A DNA stretch of 64,000 bases. It comes from Salvelinus alpinus (lineage: Eukaryota; Chordata; Actinopteri; Salmoniformes; Salmonidae). This document shows, piece by piece, positions 11,554 to 24,337 of this stretch. Within the stretch, counting starts at the first letter, position 1, and every line of letters begins with the position of its first letter. The notes beneath the pieces were generated by a model. That model ran no database searches, was not told the DNA's origin, and saw only the letters and a program-made list of their open reading frames with translations. A program made the position numbers and the translations under genes. The stretch spans positions 15,514,612-15,578,611 of the forward strand of contig NC_092094.1 of assembly GCF_045679555.1 (NCBI RefSeq), given 5' to 3'.

Positions 11554-12330
11554 AATTATCCAGTGGAAGGACGCTCTTACCCTTGCTAAGAAGAATTGAG
11601 ACTGAAATCTACACCAACAATCATTGACTCACTTTTTAATGTACTCAGCTCTTGGTCCATTGGGTGCAATTCTGCTGAAGCAGGCCTTATCACTCAAATG
11701 CCTTTGCATCAGGAACAACAACTAAGGGGGACCTAAGTGATATTGCACTGTAGAGAAATGTTTCACTCTATACCCTGAAAATGTTGACTACAAACAGTAC
11801 AGCAATATTGTGATAAGAAAGAACCATCCTAAGGGGATGAGTTTGAGTTTTATTCAGGTTCTGACACATCACAGCTTGTATTGCACTATCTTCTGACAGA
11901 GTCATTTTGTATACCCCATCAACTAATGTATGTGAGATTCTCTATGCATGAGAGTACCTGCGCTATGTGTACAGTTGGTTTCTGACCCTATCAGTGCACA
12001 TGCCCATATGACTAGTCAGAACCCGCTATTCTTTGTCTGTCGACACCAAAGCTTCCATATAAATATAATTGAATGGGAATATCTGTTCTAGTAATCCTAC
12101 TTCTATGGAAACTCATCAGATTCTCCATTCCAACTCAGTGCCTTGACTCATTACCTCTGCACTGAGCAGGAGACACTGTGACAGGGATGGCTCTCTCACC
12201 ACACAGCGCAGAGCACTGTGGAAGCCTTTCAAGTCACGCTGAAACACCCTCCAATATTTATAACCTTTCCATCAATTAAAGATACCCCTTCGGTGAGGTA
12301 AGAGCGGAGAAAAGCAGGAATGGGGAGCAT
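11554..12330. other. Unassigned intergenic sequence
   Basis: No gene or clear repeat is visible. A short (GA)n run follows at about 12330-12352. Confidence 0.4.
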
Positions 12331-12485
12331 GAGAGAGAGAGAGAGAGAGAGAGCATTTAGCCATGCACTGGATTGTACTATAGGGGTAGGACAAATAGTG
12401 GCCAACAGGAGGGTAACCCAGACCCGACCATAGCTCAGCCTCACTGCCAGCCCACATATGCAGAGGCAGCCTCCGGTAAGAGTCA

Positions 12486-12651
12486 AGAATCAAGAATGGT
12501 CCACCACCAAGCATTGGAGTCAACATTGGAGTCAACATGGGCCAGCATCCCTGTGGAATGCTTTTGACACCTTGTAGAGTCTATGTCCCAATGAATTGAG
12601 GCTGTTCTGAGGGCAAAAGTGTGTTCCTAATGTTTGGTATGCTCAGTGTAT
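12486..12651 (+). mobile_element. DNA-transposon 3' remnant
   Basis: The segment from AAGAATGGTCCACC through GAATTGAGGCTGTTCTGAGG to the terminal TGTTCCTAATGTTTGG is shared with 43615-43800, where a longer copy exists. The end resembles a Tc1-type terminus (CTCAGTGTA). No coding capacity. Confidence 0.55.
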
Positions 12652-12789
12652 AAGATAAAAGAGAAATTAGTTTCACATTCTGAAATGATATGAAGATATA
12701 GTCATTTTCTTGTTGTCTATTTATAAAAATATATATTTCCTGCTACTGAAGAATGCTCTTAGTTGAAACACACAGCACAACATTCACTC

Positions 12790-13340
12790 TTGTGTTGGGC
12801 ATGGTTGGTGCACTGTTGGGCGTGGTTGGTGGACTGTTGGGCGTGGTTGGTGCACTGTTGGGCGTGGTTGGTGGACTGTTGGGCGTGGTTGGTGGACTGT
12901 TGGGCGTGGTTGGTGCACTGTTGGGTGTGGTTGGTGGACTGTTGGGCGTGGTTGGTGCGCTGTTGGGCGTGGTTGGTGGACTGTTGGGCGTGGTTGGTGC
13001 GCTGTTGGGCGTGGTTGGTGCGCTGTTGGGCGTGGTTGGTGCGCTGTTGGGCGTGGTTGGTGCGCTGTTGGGCGTGGTTGGTGCGCTGTTGGGCGTGGTT
13101 GGTGCGCTGTTGGGCGTGGTTGGTGCGCTGTTGGGCGTGGTTGGTGCGCTGTTGGGCGTGGTTGGTGAGCTGTTGGGCGTGGTTGGTGCGCTGTTGGGCG
13201 TGGTTGGTGGACTGTTGGGCGTGGTTGATGCGCTGTTGGGCGTGGTTGGTGGACTGTTGGGCGTGGTTGGTGCGCTGTTGGGCGTGGTTGGTGAGCTGTT
13301 GGGCGTGGTTGGTGCGCTGTTGGGCGTGGTTGGTGCGCTT
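12790..13340 (+). repeat. 21-bp minisatellite, about 26 copies
   Basis: The unit is CTGTTGGGCGTGGTTGGTGCN, 21 bp. Because 21 is a multiple of 3, all frames stay open and produce artificial Leu/Gly/Val- or Trp/Ala-rich frames. The early copies alternate between GCACT and GGACT endings; the later block is nearly uniform GCGCT with occasional GAGCT or GGACT. It is G+C rich against AT-rich flanks. There is no sign of a real gene. Confidence 0.95.
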
Positions 13341-13978
13341 AGTCTAAATATTGTGCGGGTGTATCAACCACACACATAATACAACACACATACCATACTC
13401 TATTTCCTCAGTCACATCAACTGCTGGAAATAACACACGTTTGGATGTTCCTGTTCTATATTTGCTTGTGTATTAATTTCCTATGTACTTTACTATAACC
13501 AAATTATATATAGATATACTGTATATATTTATAAACTCAGCAAAAAAAGAAACATAACTTTTTCAGGACCCTGTCTTTCAAAGATAATTCGTAAAAATAT
13601 AAATAACTTCACAGATCTTCATTGTAAAGGGATAAACACTGTTTCCCATGCTTGTTCAATGAACCATAAACAATTAATGAACATGCACCTGTGGAACGGT
13701 TGTTAAGATACTAACAGCTTACAGACGGTAGGCAATTAAGATCACAGTTATGAAAACTTAGGACACTAAAGAGGCCTTTCTACTGACTCATAAAAACACC
13801 AAAAGAAAGATGCCCAGGGTCCCTGCTCATCTGCAATGTCCGTACTGTGAGACGCCTAAGACAGCGCTACAGGGAGACAGGACGGACAGCTGATCATCCT
13901 CGCAGTGGCAGATCACGTGTAACAACACCTGCACAGGATCGGTACATCTGAACATCACACCTGCGGGACAGGTACAGG

Positions 13979-14735
13979 ATGGCAACAACAACTGCCCGAG
14001 TTACACCAGGAACGCACAATCCCTCCATCAGTGCTCAGACTGTCCGCAATAGGTTGAGAGAGGCTGGACTGAGGGCGTGTAGGCCTGTTGTAAGGCAGGT
14101 CCTCACCAGACATCACCGGCAACTACGTCGCCTATGGGCACAAACGCACCGTTGCTGGACCAGAAAGAACTGGCAAAAAGTGCTCTTCATTAACGAGTCG
14201 CGGTTTTGTCTCACCAGGGGTGATGGCCGGATTCGCTTTTATCGTCAAAGGAATGAGCGTTACACCGAGGCCTGTACACTGGAGCGGGAACGATTTGGAG
14301 GTGGAGGGGCCGTCATGGTCTGGGGCGATGTGTCACAGCATCATCGGAATGAGCTTGTTGTCATAGCAGGCAATCTCAACACTGTGCATTACAGGGAAGA
14401 CATCCTCCTCCCTCATGTGGTACCCTTCCTGCAGGCTCATCCTGACATGACCCTCCAGCATGACAATGCCACCAGCCATACTACTCGTTCTGTACGTGAT
14501 TTCCTTGAAAGAGAGGAGTGTCAGTGTTCTGCCTTGGCCAGCGAAGAGCCCGGATCTCAATCCCATTGAGCACGTCTGGGACCTGTTGGATCGGAGGGTG
14601 AGGGCTAGGGCCCTTCCCCCCAGAAATGTCTGGGAACTTGCAGGTGCCTTGGTGGAAGATAGGGGGATCTCACAGCAAGAACTGGTAAATCTGGTGCAGT
14701 CCATGAGGAGGAGATGCACTGCAGTACTTAACCTC
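13979..14735 (+). pseudogene. Tc1 transposase pseudogene with a lost first catalytic Asp
   Basis: The open frame from ATG 13979 covers the DNA-binding end and the catalytic core. The first catalytic block reads LFINESRFC where this family has Asp before Glu-Ser, so the metal-binding Asp is replaced by Asn. The second Asp block, LQHDNATSHTT, is intact. A frameshift near 14515 moves the third block, [13 protein letters not shown], into another frame, readable up to about 14735. An insertion then removes the normal C-terminus and 3' UTR junction. Confidence 0.82.
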
Positions 14736-15965
14736 TCTGGGATATGTGGGACGCTAACGTCCCACTTGGCCAAAAGCCAGTAAAAATGCAGAACGCCAAA
14801 TTCAAATAAATTACTATAAAAATCTAACTTTCATGAAATCACACATGAAAGATACCAGATTAAAGCACACTTGTTGTGAATCCAGCCAACATGTCATAAT
14901 TAAAATAGGCTTTACGACGAAAGCACACCAAACGATTATGTTAGGTCAGAGCCAAGTCACAGAAAAACACAGCCATTTTTCCAGCCAAAGAGAGGAGTAA
15001 CAAAAAGCAGAAATAGAGATACAATTAATCACTAACCTTTGATTATCTTCATCAGATGACACTCATAGGACTTCATGTTACACAATACATGTATGTTTTG
15101 TTCGGTAAGGTTCATATTTATATCCAAAAATCTGAGTTTAGGCGGGACGTTACTGTCTCACTTGGCCAAAAGCCAGAGAAAATGCAGAGCGCCAAATTCA
15201 AATAAATTACTATAAAAATCTAACTTTCATTAAATCACACATGAAAGATACCAAATTAAAGCTACACTTGTTGTGAATCCAGCCAACATGTCAGAATTCA
15301 AATAGGCCTTTCGGCGAAAGCAAAAAATGCTATTATCTGAGGATAGCAACAGAGTAAACAAAGAGAGAGAAGCATATTTCAACCCTGCAGGCGCGACACA
15401 AAACACAGAAATAAAAATATAATTCATGCCTTACTTTTGACGAGCTTCTTTTGTTGGCACTCCAATATGTCCCATAAACATCACAAATGGTCCTTTTGTT
15501 CGATTAATTCCGTCGATATATATCCAAAATGTCCATTTATTTGGCGCATTTGATCCAGAAAAACACCGGTTCCAACTTGTGCAACGTGACTACAAAATAT
15601 CTCAAAAGTTACCTGTAAACTTTGCCAAAACATTTCAAACTACTTTTGTAATACAACTTTAGGTATTTTTTTAACGTAAATAATCGATCAAATTGAAGAC
15701 GGGATGATCTGTGTTCAATACAGGATTAAAACAAACTGTAGTTAGCTTTCTGGTTACGCGCCTCTAACAAACAGGACACTTCGAGTGACCCTCGTTCAAG
15801 ATGGGCATACTTCTTCATTACACAAAGGAAAAAACCTCAACCAATTTCTAAAGACTGTTGACATCCAGTGGAAGCGGTAGGAACTGCAAGAAGGTCAATT
15901 AGAAATCTGGATTCCCAGTGAAAACCCATTGAAAAGAGTGACCTAAAAAAAAAAAGGGATCCATT
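14736..15965. repeat. Chimeric salmonid interspersed repeat, two half-units in tandem
   Basis: It starts ACCTCTCTGGGATATGTGGG. About 90 bp beginning GTCCCACTTGGCCAAAAGCC appears at 14757 and again, slightly changed, at about 15150, so two related copies are joined head to tail. The first half (to about 15139) and the second (to 15965) continue into different downstream sequences. No coding frame. The relationship to the segment at 33185-33470 is suggested by family knowledge only. Confidence 0.6.
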
Positions 15966-16120
15966 ATTCCACTTCTGTTAGTCACATGTCTGTGGAACTT
16001 GTTCAGTTTATGTCTCAGTTGTTGAATCTTGTTATGTTCCTACAAATATTTACACATGTTAAGTTTGCTGAAAATGAACGCAGTTGACAGTGAGAGGACG
16101 TTTCTTTTTTTGCTGAGTTT

Positions 16121-16370
16121 GTGAAATGAGATCATTAACATTCAGTTCTTGGTATATCCAGGGCTTGTACTCCTCTACCTTACGTCTTAAGACCAAAACC
16201 CAGATTTTCTTAAAAACACCAACAGTCAAGACATAATAATACTTCTAGAAACATGGTGTCGTGGTAGCATAGATCCTCAATGTCCTTCAGGCTATAGGGA
16301 CATTATACTCCCATCATTAAAATGTAACTCACGGTAGGTACTCGGGAGGAATGATCATATGCAGTGGCGA
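16121..16370. other. Unassigned spacer
   Basis: No coding or repeat structure recognised. Confidence 0.35.
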
Positions 16371-17960
16371 TTTTAGCATCTTGGTGATTTTAGAGTGGGA
16401 TGCATGCCAGCAAAGCCACTACAACACAACACTAAACAATATATTAATTGCACTATAACGGTGACAAAACGGTGCCCACAAACTGTTAGGGCCTTCATAA
16501 AGCTGTCCCAACAACAGAGTCCCAACAGCAGTCCCAACATCTTACCACTGCTACACCTGGCTTTCAGCAGAACTTTGTCTGGCAGCGAAACAGTTCGTTC
16601 AGCCTCATTTACTGCCTTTAAAAAAAACATAGCTTATATGGCAGACTTGGGGCATACAAACAGACAATGAGAGCTCTTACAATATTCAATGATTAAAAAC
16701 AGGTTCTAGGCTATTTGTGAACCACCAAGTTAGAACAGTAGGCGAAATGAAGTGGTGAAAATATACCAAATTATTAGGGTGAGGCACATTGAATGCCGTT
16801 TGGGTCTTTGTGTGTCAAAAAAGATACACGTCATATAACACTATTTGACGCGTTAAATCGGCTTTTAACTTGACACGTCAAATAACACAATTATATTATA
16901 GAATGTTGTGTGTGTTGAATTTGCACGTGCAAGCCGAGCACCACAACTACTAACGTTATGTGTTTACAATACCGCGTTGGTGAAAATAGACCAAATTATT
17001 AGGGTGAGGCACATGGGCTACTAACAGCTTACTACACAACATACACTTAATATTACTTTCTTAGCAACAGTATATATTTCTCCCTTGCATATTACATCAT
17101 TTATGCAGCAGCATACAAGACATTTTTGGACTCACCTTGTGGAGGTGGCGCAGCGGTCCTTTGTGGGCAAATGTTGTCATCAAACTTTGTCATCAAAGTC
17201 TGGCATTCTCTGGATTTATGGTGGTAACTCGGGGGGAAAAACACAGCCACTCCACTGAATAACAGGCTAACATTAGTGGTTTCTTTGCAACGCTTACAGT
17301 TAGCCACTGAGTCCTTCCAAACGACTCATTAATGAATTTGCGATTTCCAACTTGTGGTGTAATCTTTGTTTACAATGGCCGATGAGCACCGATACGTTTT
17401 ATCTATAATTTATCTTCATATGACAAGGATTAAATAGGATTTGCCAGTAGAATGTCGACTTGATGACAACTGATGATGACTGCTAGCTAAGACTTTGAAA
17501 GTAAGATGTGACAGTCCAATTAAAGCTACTGTAGCTATAACGTGATTTGATGTCATTCTATCTGTGGCCAATGACCTTGAGCCTTATCGGATGGGCACTT
17601 CTAATATAACCCTATGGCAGAACCCAAGGGGCTAACATTTTAGAGCTCTAACCTTAGATTTGGGGATGACGTACTGTCCCATGAGTGACAAAAAACTGAG
17701 CCAATCATGACAGAAAACTGAGCCAATCAGGCGCAACGCTCTGTATTTTGTGCTGGCTTGCCCCATCACCACAGAAAGCACTGCGCTAGGCTGAAACACC
17801 TGCATTTTGGAGCTGCCTTACTCAAGAAAGCAAAAAAGAGATCATGTTTGTATGCGGCCTTATTATCTCAATGACTTTTTTTGCAAACTGATAAGTGACA
17901 CGTATTAATGCCAAAATAACAAGCAAAACAGGCAAGCCCCCCAAAAAGTCATTTGGGGGA
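16371..17960. mobile_element. Probable decayed hAT-type element
   Basis: It opens with CAGTGGCGATTTTAGCATC, a hAT-like terminus common in salmonids. It continues through AT-rich non-coding sequence to a region near 17925-17960 with AGGCAAGCCCCCCAAAAAG. The 17-bp phrase ATTATTAGGGTGAGGCA occurs twice (about 16770 and 16995). I cannot define the right inverted repeat or a target-site duplication. Confidence 0.45.
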
Positions 17961-19048
17961 TTTTAATGGTAGAACAGGTTCTGAATCTGAATGTGTAGTA
18001 GACCCTGAGGGTAATAGACATATATTTGACATATACCCGAGTCCCATCACTAGTAATAGAAATAGCTCTGACCAGGTAGCGAACAAAAATGTAAAGGAGT
18101 TAGTGCATCTCTGTTGAGCCTTAGGCCTGTGTTTTTCTAATGGTAGGATTAGATGGGATTCTAACTTACTGCTTAACTCTTGGGACTAGTGTTGTTGACT
18201 ATGCAATCTCAGACTTGGATCCCTCCTCTATTAGTGCATTCACTGTCAGACCACAGACACCATTGTCTGACCGCTGCCAGATTGTCTTTTTGAAAAGACT
18301 TCGCCACCCAAAGACCACACAAACAGAGCCCTGTACACTGCTTCATCCAAATTAAACATACAGATGGGCCACTGACAGCGCAACACACTTCAACACAACA
18401 ATGCACTGCCCAGAAATTACAGCCTGTATAAATGATTTCCTTTCAAGTGCATTCAGCCCAAACCTCCCTGACATAAATTTGGCTGTGAATAAATTAAATG
18501 AGATCTATCAAAAAGCTGCCACAAAAGAAAATTTATGCAAAATAAAAACTGTTCTAATTGGAAAATGTAAAAAGAGAAATGGTTTGATGCTGAATGTAAT
18601 CTCATAAGGAACAAATTGAGATATTTATCAAATAGAAAACATCACTAACTACAGGTTAGAGACGTTCGGTAAGAATATTGTGTCACATTGAAAGAATATA
18701 AACATAACCTAAGCTGGAAGAAACAGAAGCATTATGACAACACTCTGAAAGAGATTGAAGACTCCATTGATAGAAGCCAGTTGTGGGAGAAATAAAATGG
18801 TCTAAATGGACAACAGAGGAATGACCTAGTCATTCAAAATGGCAACATTGTAAAATATCGTTTTGAACGTCTTGATGGAATAATACCATCAGAAGACCTT
18901 ACTTTAAAATTCAGCTCCCTAGAACACACATTTAAAAACAACAAGAACCCAATTGACTACCAAATTACACGATTGAAGAAAATACAAAGCATGTTGCCCT
19001 GACAGCATCAGGAATGAAATGCTTAAACACAGTCCTCCTGAGCTGTAG
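17950..19048 (+). mobile_element. Decayed LINE (family D), endonuclease to start of RT
   Basis: Broken frames on the + strand read GDFNGRTGSES, then KELVHLC, FSNGRIRWDSN and LDPSSISAFTVRPQTPLSD, the layout of an apurinic-type endonuclease domain in fish LINEs. A linker follows (FQKAATKENL-like), then an RT-like start near 19010. Many stops are present. The clade is not determined from this fragment. Confidence 0.65.
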
Positions 19049-19603
19049 ACTGACAGTGGAGAGACCTTAGACAGGGGGCCTAAATCTGGTGCTTGGCTGG
19101 GAAGTAAGTAATTGTCACACACACGCGCGCACAAACACAGTCACTCACATCACACAGTACAAACACAGTCACTCACATCACACACAGTACAAACACACAC
19201 ACCTCTCTCTCTCAGTCCGTCACCAGCAGTAAGCCTCCACAGCTCTGGCATGTAATCGATCCTGTGACGATCAGTGTGACGGCCTTGACACAACTCTCAT
19301 GTCCTCCCCGCTGACACGTGCCGTCAATCAGGTCGCCCCCCTCTCGTCATCTCCGTCACAGGCAGGCCAGGGTCATTACAGGGTTGACAGCAGCAGTGTC
19401 TCCTCACCTGTCTGCCTGCCTACCTGTCTGTCTGTCTGTCTGTCTGCCTGTCTGTGCGTGTCGTTAAGTTGCTCAGAGCAGAGAGTAAAGTTTAAGCCCC
19501 AGATTTGAGCTTAGTTAGTGATTGCCAAAGAGGGTAAGCTAAATGACAGGTGTAGAAGTGGTGGAAGTCCTGATTCAACACTGACATTGAGGAAGGGGGC
19601 TGG
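19049..19603. other. Unassigned sequence with CA/CT-rich stretches
   Basis: Contains scattered CACACA and CTGTCTGTCTG runs near 19130-19210 and 19425-19445. No gene seen. Confidence 0.4.
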
Positions 19604-19759
<156 letters not shown>

Positions 19760-19776
19760 CAGGGGGTTATCGGGGT

Positions 19777-19870
19777 ACAGCAGGTGCAAGCTTTACAATC
19801 GCCCCTAAATAGATATGTAAACACTACAGTAATAACCTTAAATGCAAGTAGGTACTGAAGCTACTGTATG
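19777..19870. repeat. Interspersed repeat shared with 5710-5804
   Basis: Starts CTACAGCAGGTGCAAGC. The match to the earlier copy continues as far as GAAGCTA, after which a TATGTGGACA remnant of the Tc1 end seen at 5805 is still recognisable. Confidence 0.6.
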
Positions 19871-19883
19871 TGGACAGGACAAA

Positions 19884-20458
19884 CTTAACACATTCTATTT
19901 CTTAGACAGCCAACACAGGGGCCATTGACAACTTAACACATTCTATTCCTTAGACAGCCAACACACTGGCCATTGACAACTTAACACATTATATTTCTTA
20001 GACAGCCAACACACTGGCCATTGACAACTTAACACATTATATTTCTTAGACAGCCAACACAGGGGCCATTGACAACTTAACACATTCTATTCCTTAGACA
20101 GCCAACACACTGGCCATTGACAACTTAACACATTCTATTCCTTAGACAGCCAACACACTGGCCATTGACAACTTAACACATTCTATTCCTTAGACAGCCA
20201 ACACACTGGCCATTGACAACTTAACACATTCTATTCCTTAGACAGCCAACACAGGGGCCATTGACAACTTAACACATTATATTTCTTAGACAGCCAACAC
20301 AGGGGCCATTGACAACTTAACACATTCTATTCCTTAGACAGCCAACACATTGGCCATTGACAACTTAACATATTCTATTCCTTAGACAGCCAACACAGGG
20401 GCCATTGACAACTTAACACATTATATTACTTAGACAGCCAACACAGGGGCCATTGACA
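19884..20458 (+). repeat. 48-bp minisatellite, 12 copies
   Basis: The unit starts AACTTAACACATTCTATTCC and ends GGCCATTGAC, 48 bp. Two main variants differ at the ACACTGG / ACAGGGG position, plus a TTCC/TTTC difference. I count 12 copies. Frames are not meaningful. Confidence 0.95.
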
Positions 20459-20967
<509 letters not shown>

Positions 20968-21895
20968 CTAGTAAGGAGTAAGCAAGGTTGTCATTGTTAT
21001 GTAGAGGATCAGTCACCCCCCATGGAGCGGCCCAACAGCCCTGCATGTATTCAGTTTTGTTTTCTTGTAGCCGTCTAGTGCTATCGAGCGATAACACATA
21101 AGATATTGAGAACTGGCACTGTGTCATTATACTGTAAATTCTAGATGAAACATTACATGAATGTATGTAAAAAATAGCACTGTAGTTACTGTAGTTCTCA
21201 CTAGCAACATCTCTAATGACCATGTGATGTCTTGAACATCTGCTATGGTGACTAATTATGTTTTCTGATGTTTTCCTCCATCTCTTGGGTGTCTACTTCC
21301 CTCCCCCAAAAATATGTATTATTCTATGACTGATTTATAATCACAATCTGAAAGACATAATTGTTCTGTGCATCCCTTGACTGTTTTGTTTGAGGCTGAT
21401 TTTAAGTTCTTCTCTAACAAATCTGTTTTGTGATGACAAAGCCATTTTTGACATCCCCATTCCCCTGTCCTGTAACGATTTCTGTCCTATTATGTATGGT
21501 CACGTTCCTCAGTCTGAAAAATATCACTTGGCTGCACTGGGAAGAGAGAATCTGTTCTCAGTAACTCAACAATAATACAATAGGTGAAAGTGTTGATAAA
21601 ACGTGATAGGTGGCCGGTAATCTAAGCGTCGCCAAGGTAACATGAGCATCACTCTTTATTTCTCTCTTTCTATCACACACACACAAAGTCAAACAAACAC
21701 ACAAAGTCAAACAAACACACACACACACCTGGCCTCTCTATCAAAAACCTAATCTTGTGATAAAATGGAGTCTTGTCCTATAGCCCCATCTGTAATAGAC
21801 ACCATCTCTCCTCTAGGCTCTGTCTTGATACCTATTTCAGCTCGGCTGGAGAAGCTTGTTACAAGCAAAATACTTTTTGTAATACGTAATGTAGG

Positions 21896-21995
<100 letters not shown>

Positions 21996-21996
21996 G

Positions 21997-23584
21997 GTGC
22001 GAAGTTCATGGTTGCTCCAAGGTGGCCAATTCAAAAGGTAAGATTACTTGATCAGATCAAATGCCTGCTTACATTCAGCTCACTGAGCTGCTGAGCTCCC
22101 TCAAAATAATGTAATGACGCCATCTTGTGGATTATTGAGGAACAAGCAATATCTCCATCTTGTGTAAAGTTGAGCTTCTGTTAACAATTGTTCCATGTGA
22201 CACAGGATCAGCCCTCAGACAGTGCAGTCGTTGAGGGCATCAACCTAGGTGGAGGTCTCCATGGAGCTCCAGGGGAAAAGATATCCTCTAACCCCAGCCT
22301 CCCTAGTCCTAGCCCCAGACAGCCCCCTTCCTTACAGTGGCTGCCCCACTCATCCACCCCAACTTCCGGAGACCAACAAGCCGAAAGCCCCAGGCCACCG
22401 GTCACTAAACGCCACAGGAAGCTGCTGTTAAAGAGCGGTTCTGTAATTCCTAGTGGTGCCCCCCCTGGTGAGGAGGACCGTCAGTTACAGGGCATGGCTC
22501 ATACCCAAGTGTCCCGCCACCACCTGCTGAGGGAGGTCTGCACCAAATACCAGCCGGGCGTCACCGAGCACCCCGTCTCCAGCCGGCAGGTGTCCCGCGT
22601 CTACGTGGAGGATAGGTGTTGTAACTTTAGTGGTTAATTTCATTGAGCATTATTTACAGTACATGTAAATAGTAAATACATTACATGATTTACATGTATA
22701 ATTGTATTTCATTGCAATTCATGTTCAGGGCTGATCTAGAGGTCCCCCTGTCCATGTCATTTTATTCATTGTGATCTAAAAGGCCTAACTGATCCTAAAT
22801 CAGGACTCCCACTCTGAGATGTTAGCCCCAGATAACTATTCATATATTTCTGTTGTATTGGTTAATTAATAATAGGTCAGGCCTGCTGTACTGTGAGGTG
22901 CCCAAAGCTGGCTGCTCCAACTGGAAGCGGGTGCTGATGGTCCTGGGAGGCAGTGCCACCTCCACGCACGGCATCGCCCACGACGACGCCCACTATGCCA
23001 ACCAACTCCGTCGACTGGACGCCTACAGCCAGGCGGGCGTGGCCGAGCGCCTCCGCTCTTACACCAAGGTCCTCTTCGTACGGGAGCCTTTCGAGAGGCT
23101 GGTGTCGGCCTTCCGTGACAAGTTCGAGAGCCCCAACTCGTACTACCACCCGGTGTTTGGCCGGCCCATCATCTCCCGGTACCGGGCCAACGCCTCGCTT
23201 TCTGCCCTAAGGACCGGCGCCGGGGTCACCTTCAGGGAGTTTGTCCAGTACCTGTTGGATGTGAGGCGACCCGTGGGCATGGACATCCACTGGACGCCGG
23301 TCAGCCAACTATGCAGCCCCTGCCAGCTGCACTACGACTTCATCGGGAAATTCGAGAGCCTGAAGGAGGAGGCCAACTTCCTGCTACGGAGCATCGGGGC
23401 ACCTAGCAACCTCACTTTCCCTGACTTTAAAGACAGGAACCCCAAAGCAGAAAGGACTTCCTCCACCATTACCCAGAGATATTTTGAACAGTTGAACGCC
23501 ACGGAGAGACAGAGGGCCTATGACTTTTATTACATGGATTATCTGATGTTTAAATACCCCAAACCCTATAAAGACCTGTACTGA
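21997..23584 (+). CDS. chst8: chst8, carbohydrate sulfotransferase 8 (GalNAc-4-O-sulfotransferase 1), 3' exons
   Basis: Three exons are visible: 21997-22037 (41 nt), 22206-22615 and 22876-23584 (stop TGA 23582-23584), each with AG/GT borders. Phases agree: the first exon supplies two bases to a split codon, then ends in phase with DQPSDS; exon 2 ends inside VEDR and exon 3 continues SGLLYCEV. The protein is a type II Golgi enzyme that moves sulfate from PAPS to position 4 of GalNAc, known for pituitary hormone glycans. The 5'-phosphosulfate site EVPKAGCSNWKRV and the 3'-phosphate site FVREPFERLVSAFRDKF are intact, and the C-terminus DFYYMDYLMFKYPKPYKDLY matches the family. Three N-glycosylation sequons (NAS, NLT, NAT) are seen. 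The stem in exon 2 is Pro/Ser-rich and poorly conserved, as in relatives. The exon with the start codon and membrane anchor was not found and probably lies far upstream. The paralogue chst9 is the alternative; linkage to kctd15 favours chst8. Confidence 0.92.
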
Positions 23585-24330
23585 AGTACAGGCTGGATTG
23601 ACATGTTTAGATGATTCATTTAAGATTATAAATATGAACCACTACAGAAGAGATTATTATCCTGTGGGACTTGAATAAGCACTACAGATACATTGATGTA
23701 AAGTATTCTACGTGTCTTATTTATATCTGGTTACAATTATGATTTGATGTGATTACTTTGAGCATAGGTTGTACAGCTTTTGGTCATAACACTTTGTATA
23801 GTGTGCAAACTGATGTGCTTTCTTTGTAAAATGCACTTTTATTGATTGGCAGACATAGCCTACATACAACATCCTCTCAACAATCAACGAGATATTGCTC
23901 TCAATCAACAGCATAATGACTTCTATGAAGTGACCTATACTCTGAGTGAAGACTTTATCATCTGTTCATTTTCTTCTTTTTTTCAGCCTTGTTATATGAA
24001 GGTATACTTGTCATTTTGGGTCACCGTCAATCATGTGACTATTAAAATGGAAAACGTGTCTTGTTTTTCTGCAGACTTTTATAAAAAGAAGGAAAAGAAG
24101 AAAAAAAAGGGGAAAAAAGCTATAATCTCCCAAAGCAAAGACTAGTGTTTGCAGATACTGTAGCAGATTTCACAGTTACTGAAATCCTACATTGCCTACT
24201 GATGAGAAGTACCATGTGTCTTAGACCATTTTAATATCATTCAATTTGATTTCAAAACCACATTTGCTCTTGAGGTATTTGTTTTCTATTTTACATACAG
24301 AACATACAATAAACTTGTTACAGAACGTAC
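23585..24330 (+). promoter_or_regulatory. chst8: chst8 3' UTR and candidate poly(A) signal
   Basis: Non-coding sequence after the stop codon. It is conserved in the duplicate. AATAAA at 24308-24313 is a plausible polyadenylation signal; the matching position in copy 2 reads AATAGA (50868 area). No transcript data support the exact end. Confidence 0.5.
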
Positions 24331-24337
24331 CTCAAGG

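Larger units (their letters stand above)
13534..16120 (+). mobile_element. Tc1-like transposon split by a chimeric repeat
   Basis: Inverted ends ACTCAGCAAAAAAAGAAAC (13535 on) and GTTTCTTTTTTTGCTGAGT (to about 16119) bound the element. The 5' UTR and transposase occupy 13560 to about 14735. The 3' UTR resumes at about 15966 (TCCATTATTCCACTTCTG). Between them a foreign 1.2-kb repeat is inserted. Confidence 0.85.

Noticed and set aside
12753..13379. 200-codon Leu-Gly-Val frame as a possible membrane protein
   Set aside because: It is a 21-bp minisatellite; several frames are open and no gene context or splice sites support it.
22188..22205. ATG at 22188 as the chst8 start
   Set aside because: It lies in front of an acceptor AG (22204-22205) and gives no signal anchor. 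The upstream 41-nt exon joins in phase, so the true start is further upstream.
22877..23149. Minus-strand frame opposite chst8 exon 3
   Set aside because: G+C-rich coding sequence leaves the opposite strand open by chance; no homology seen.
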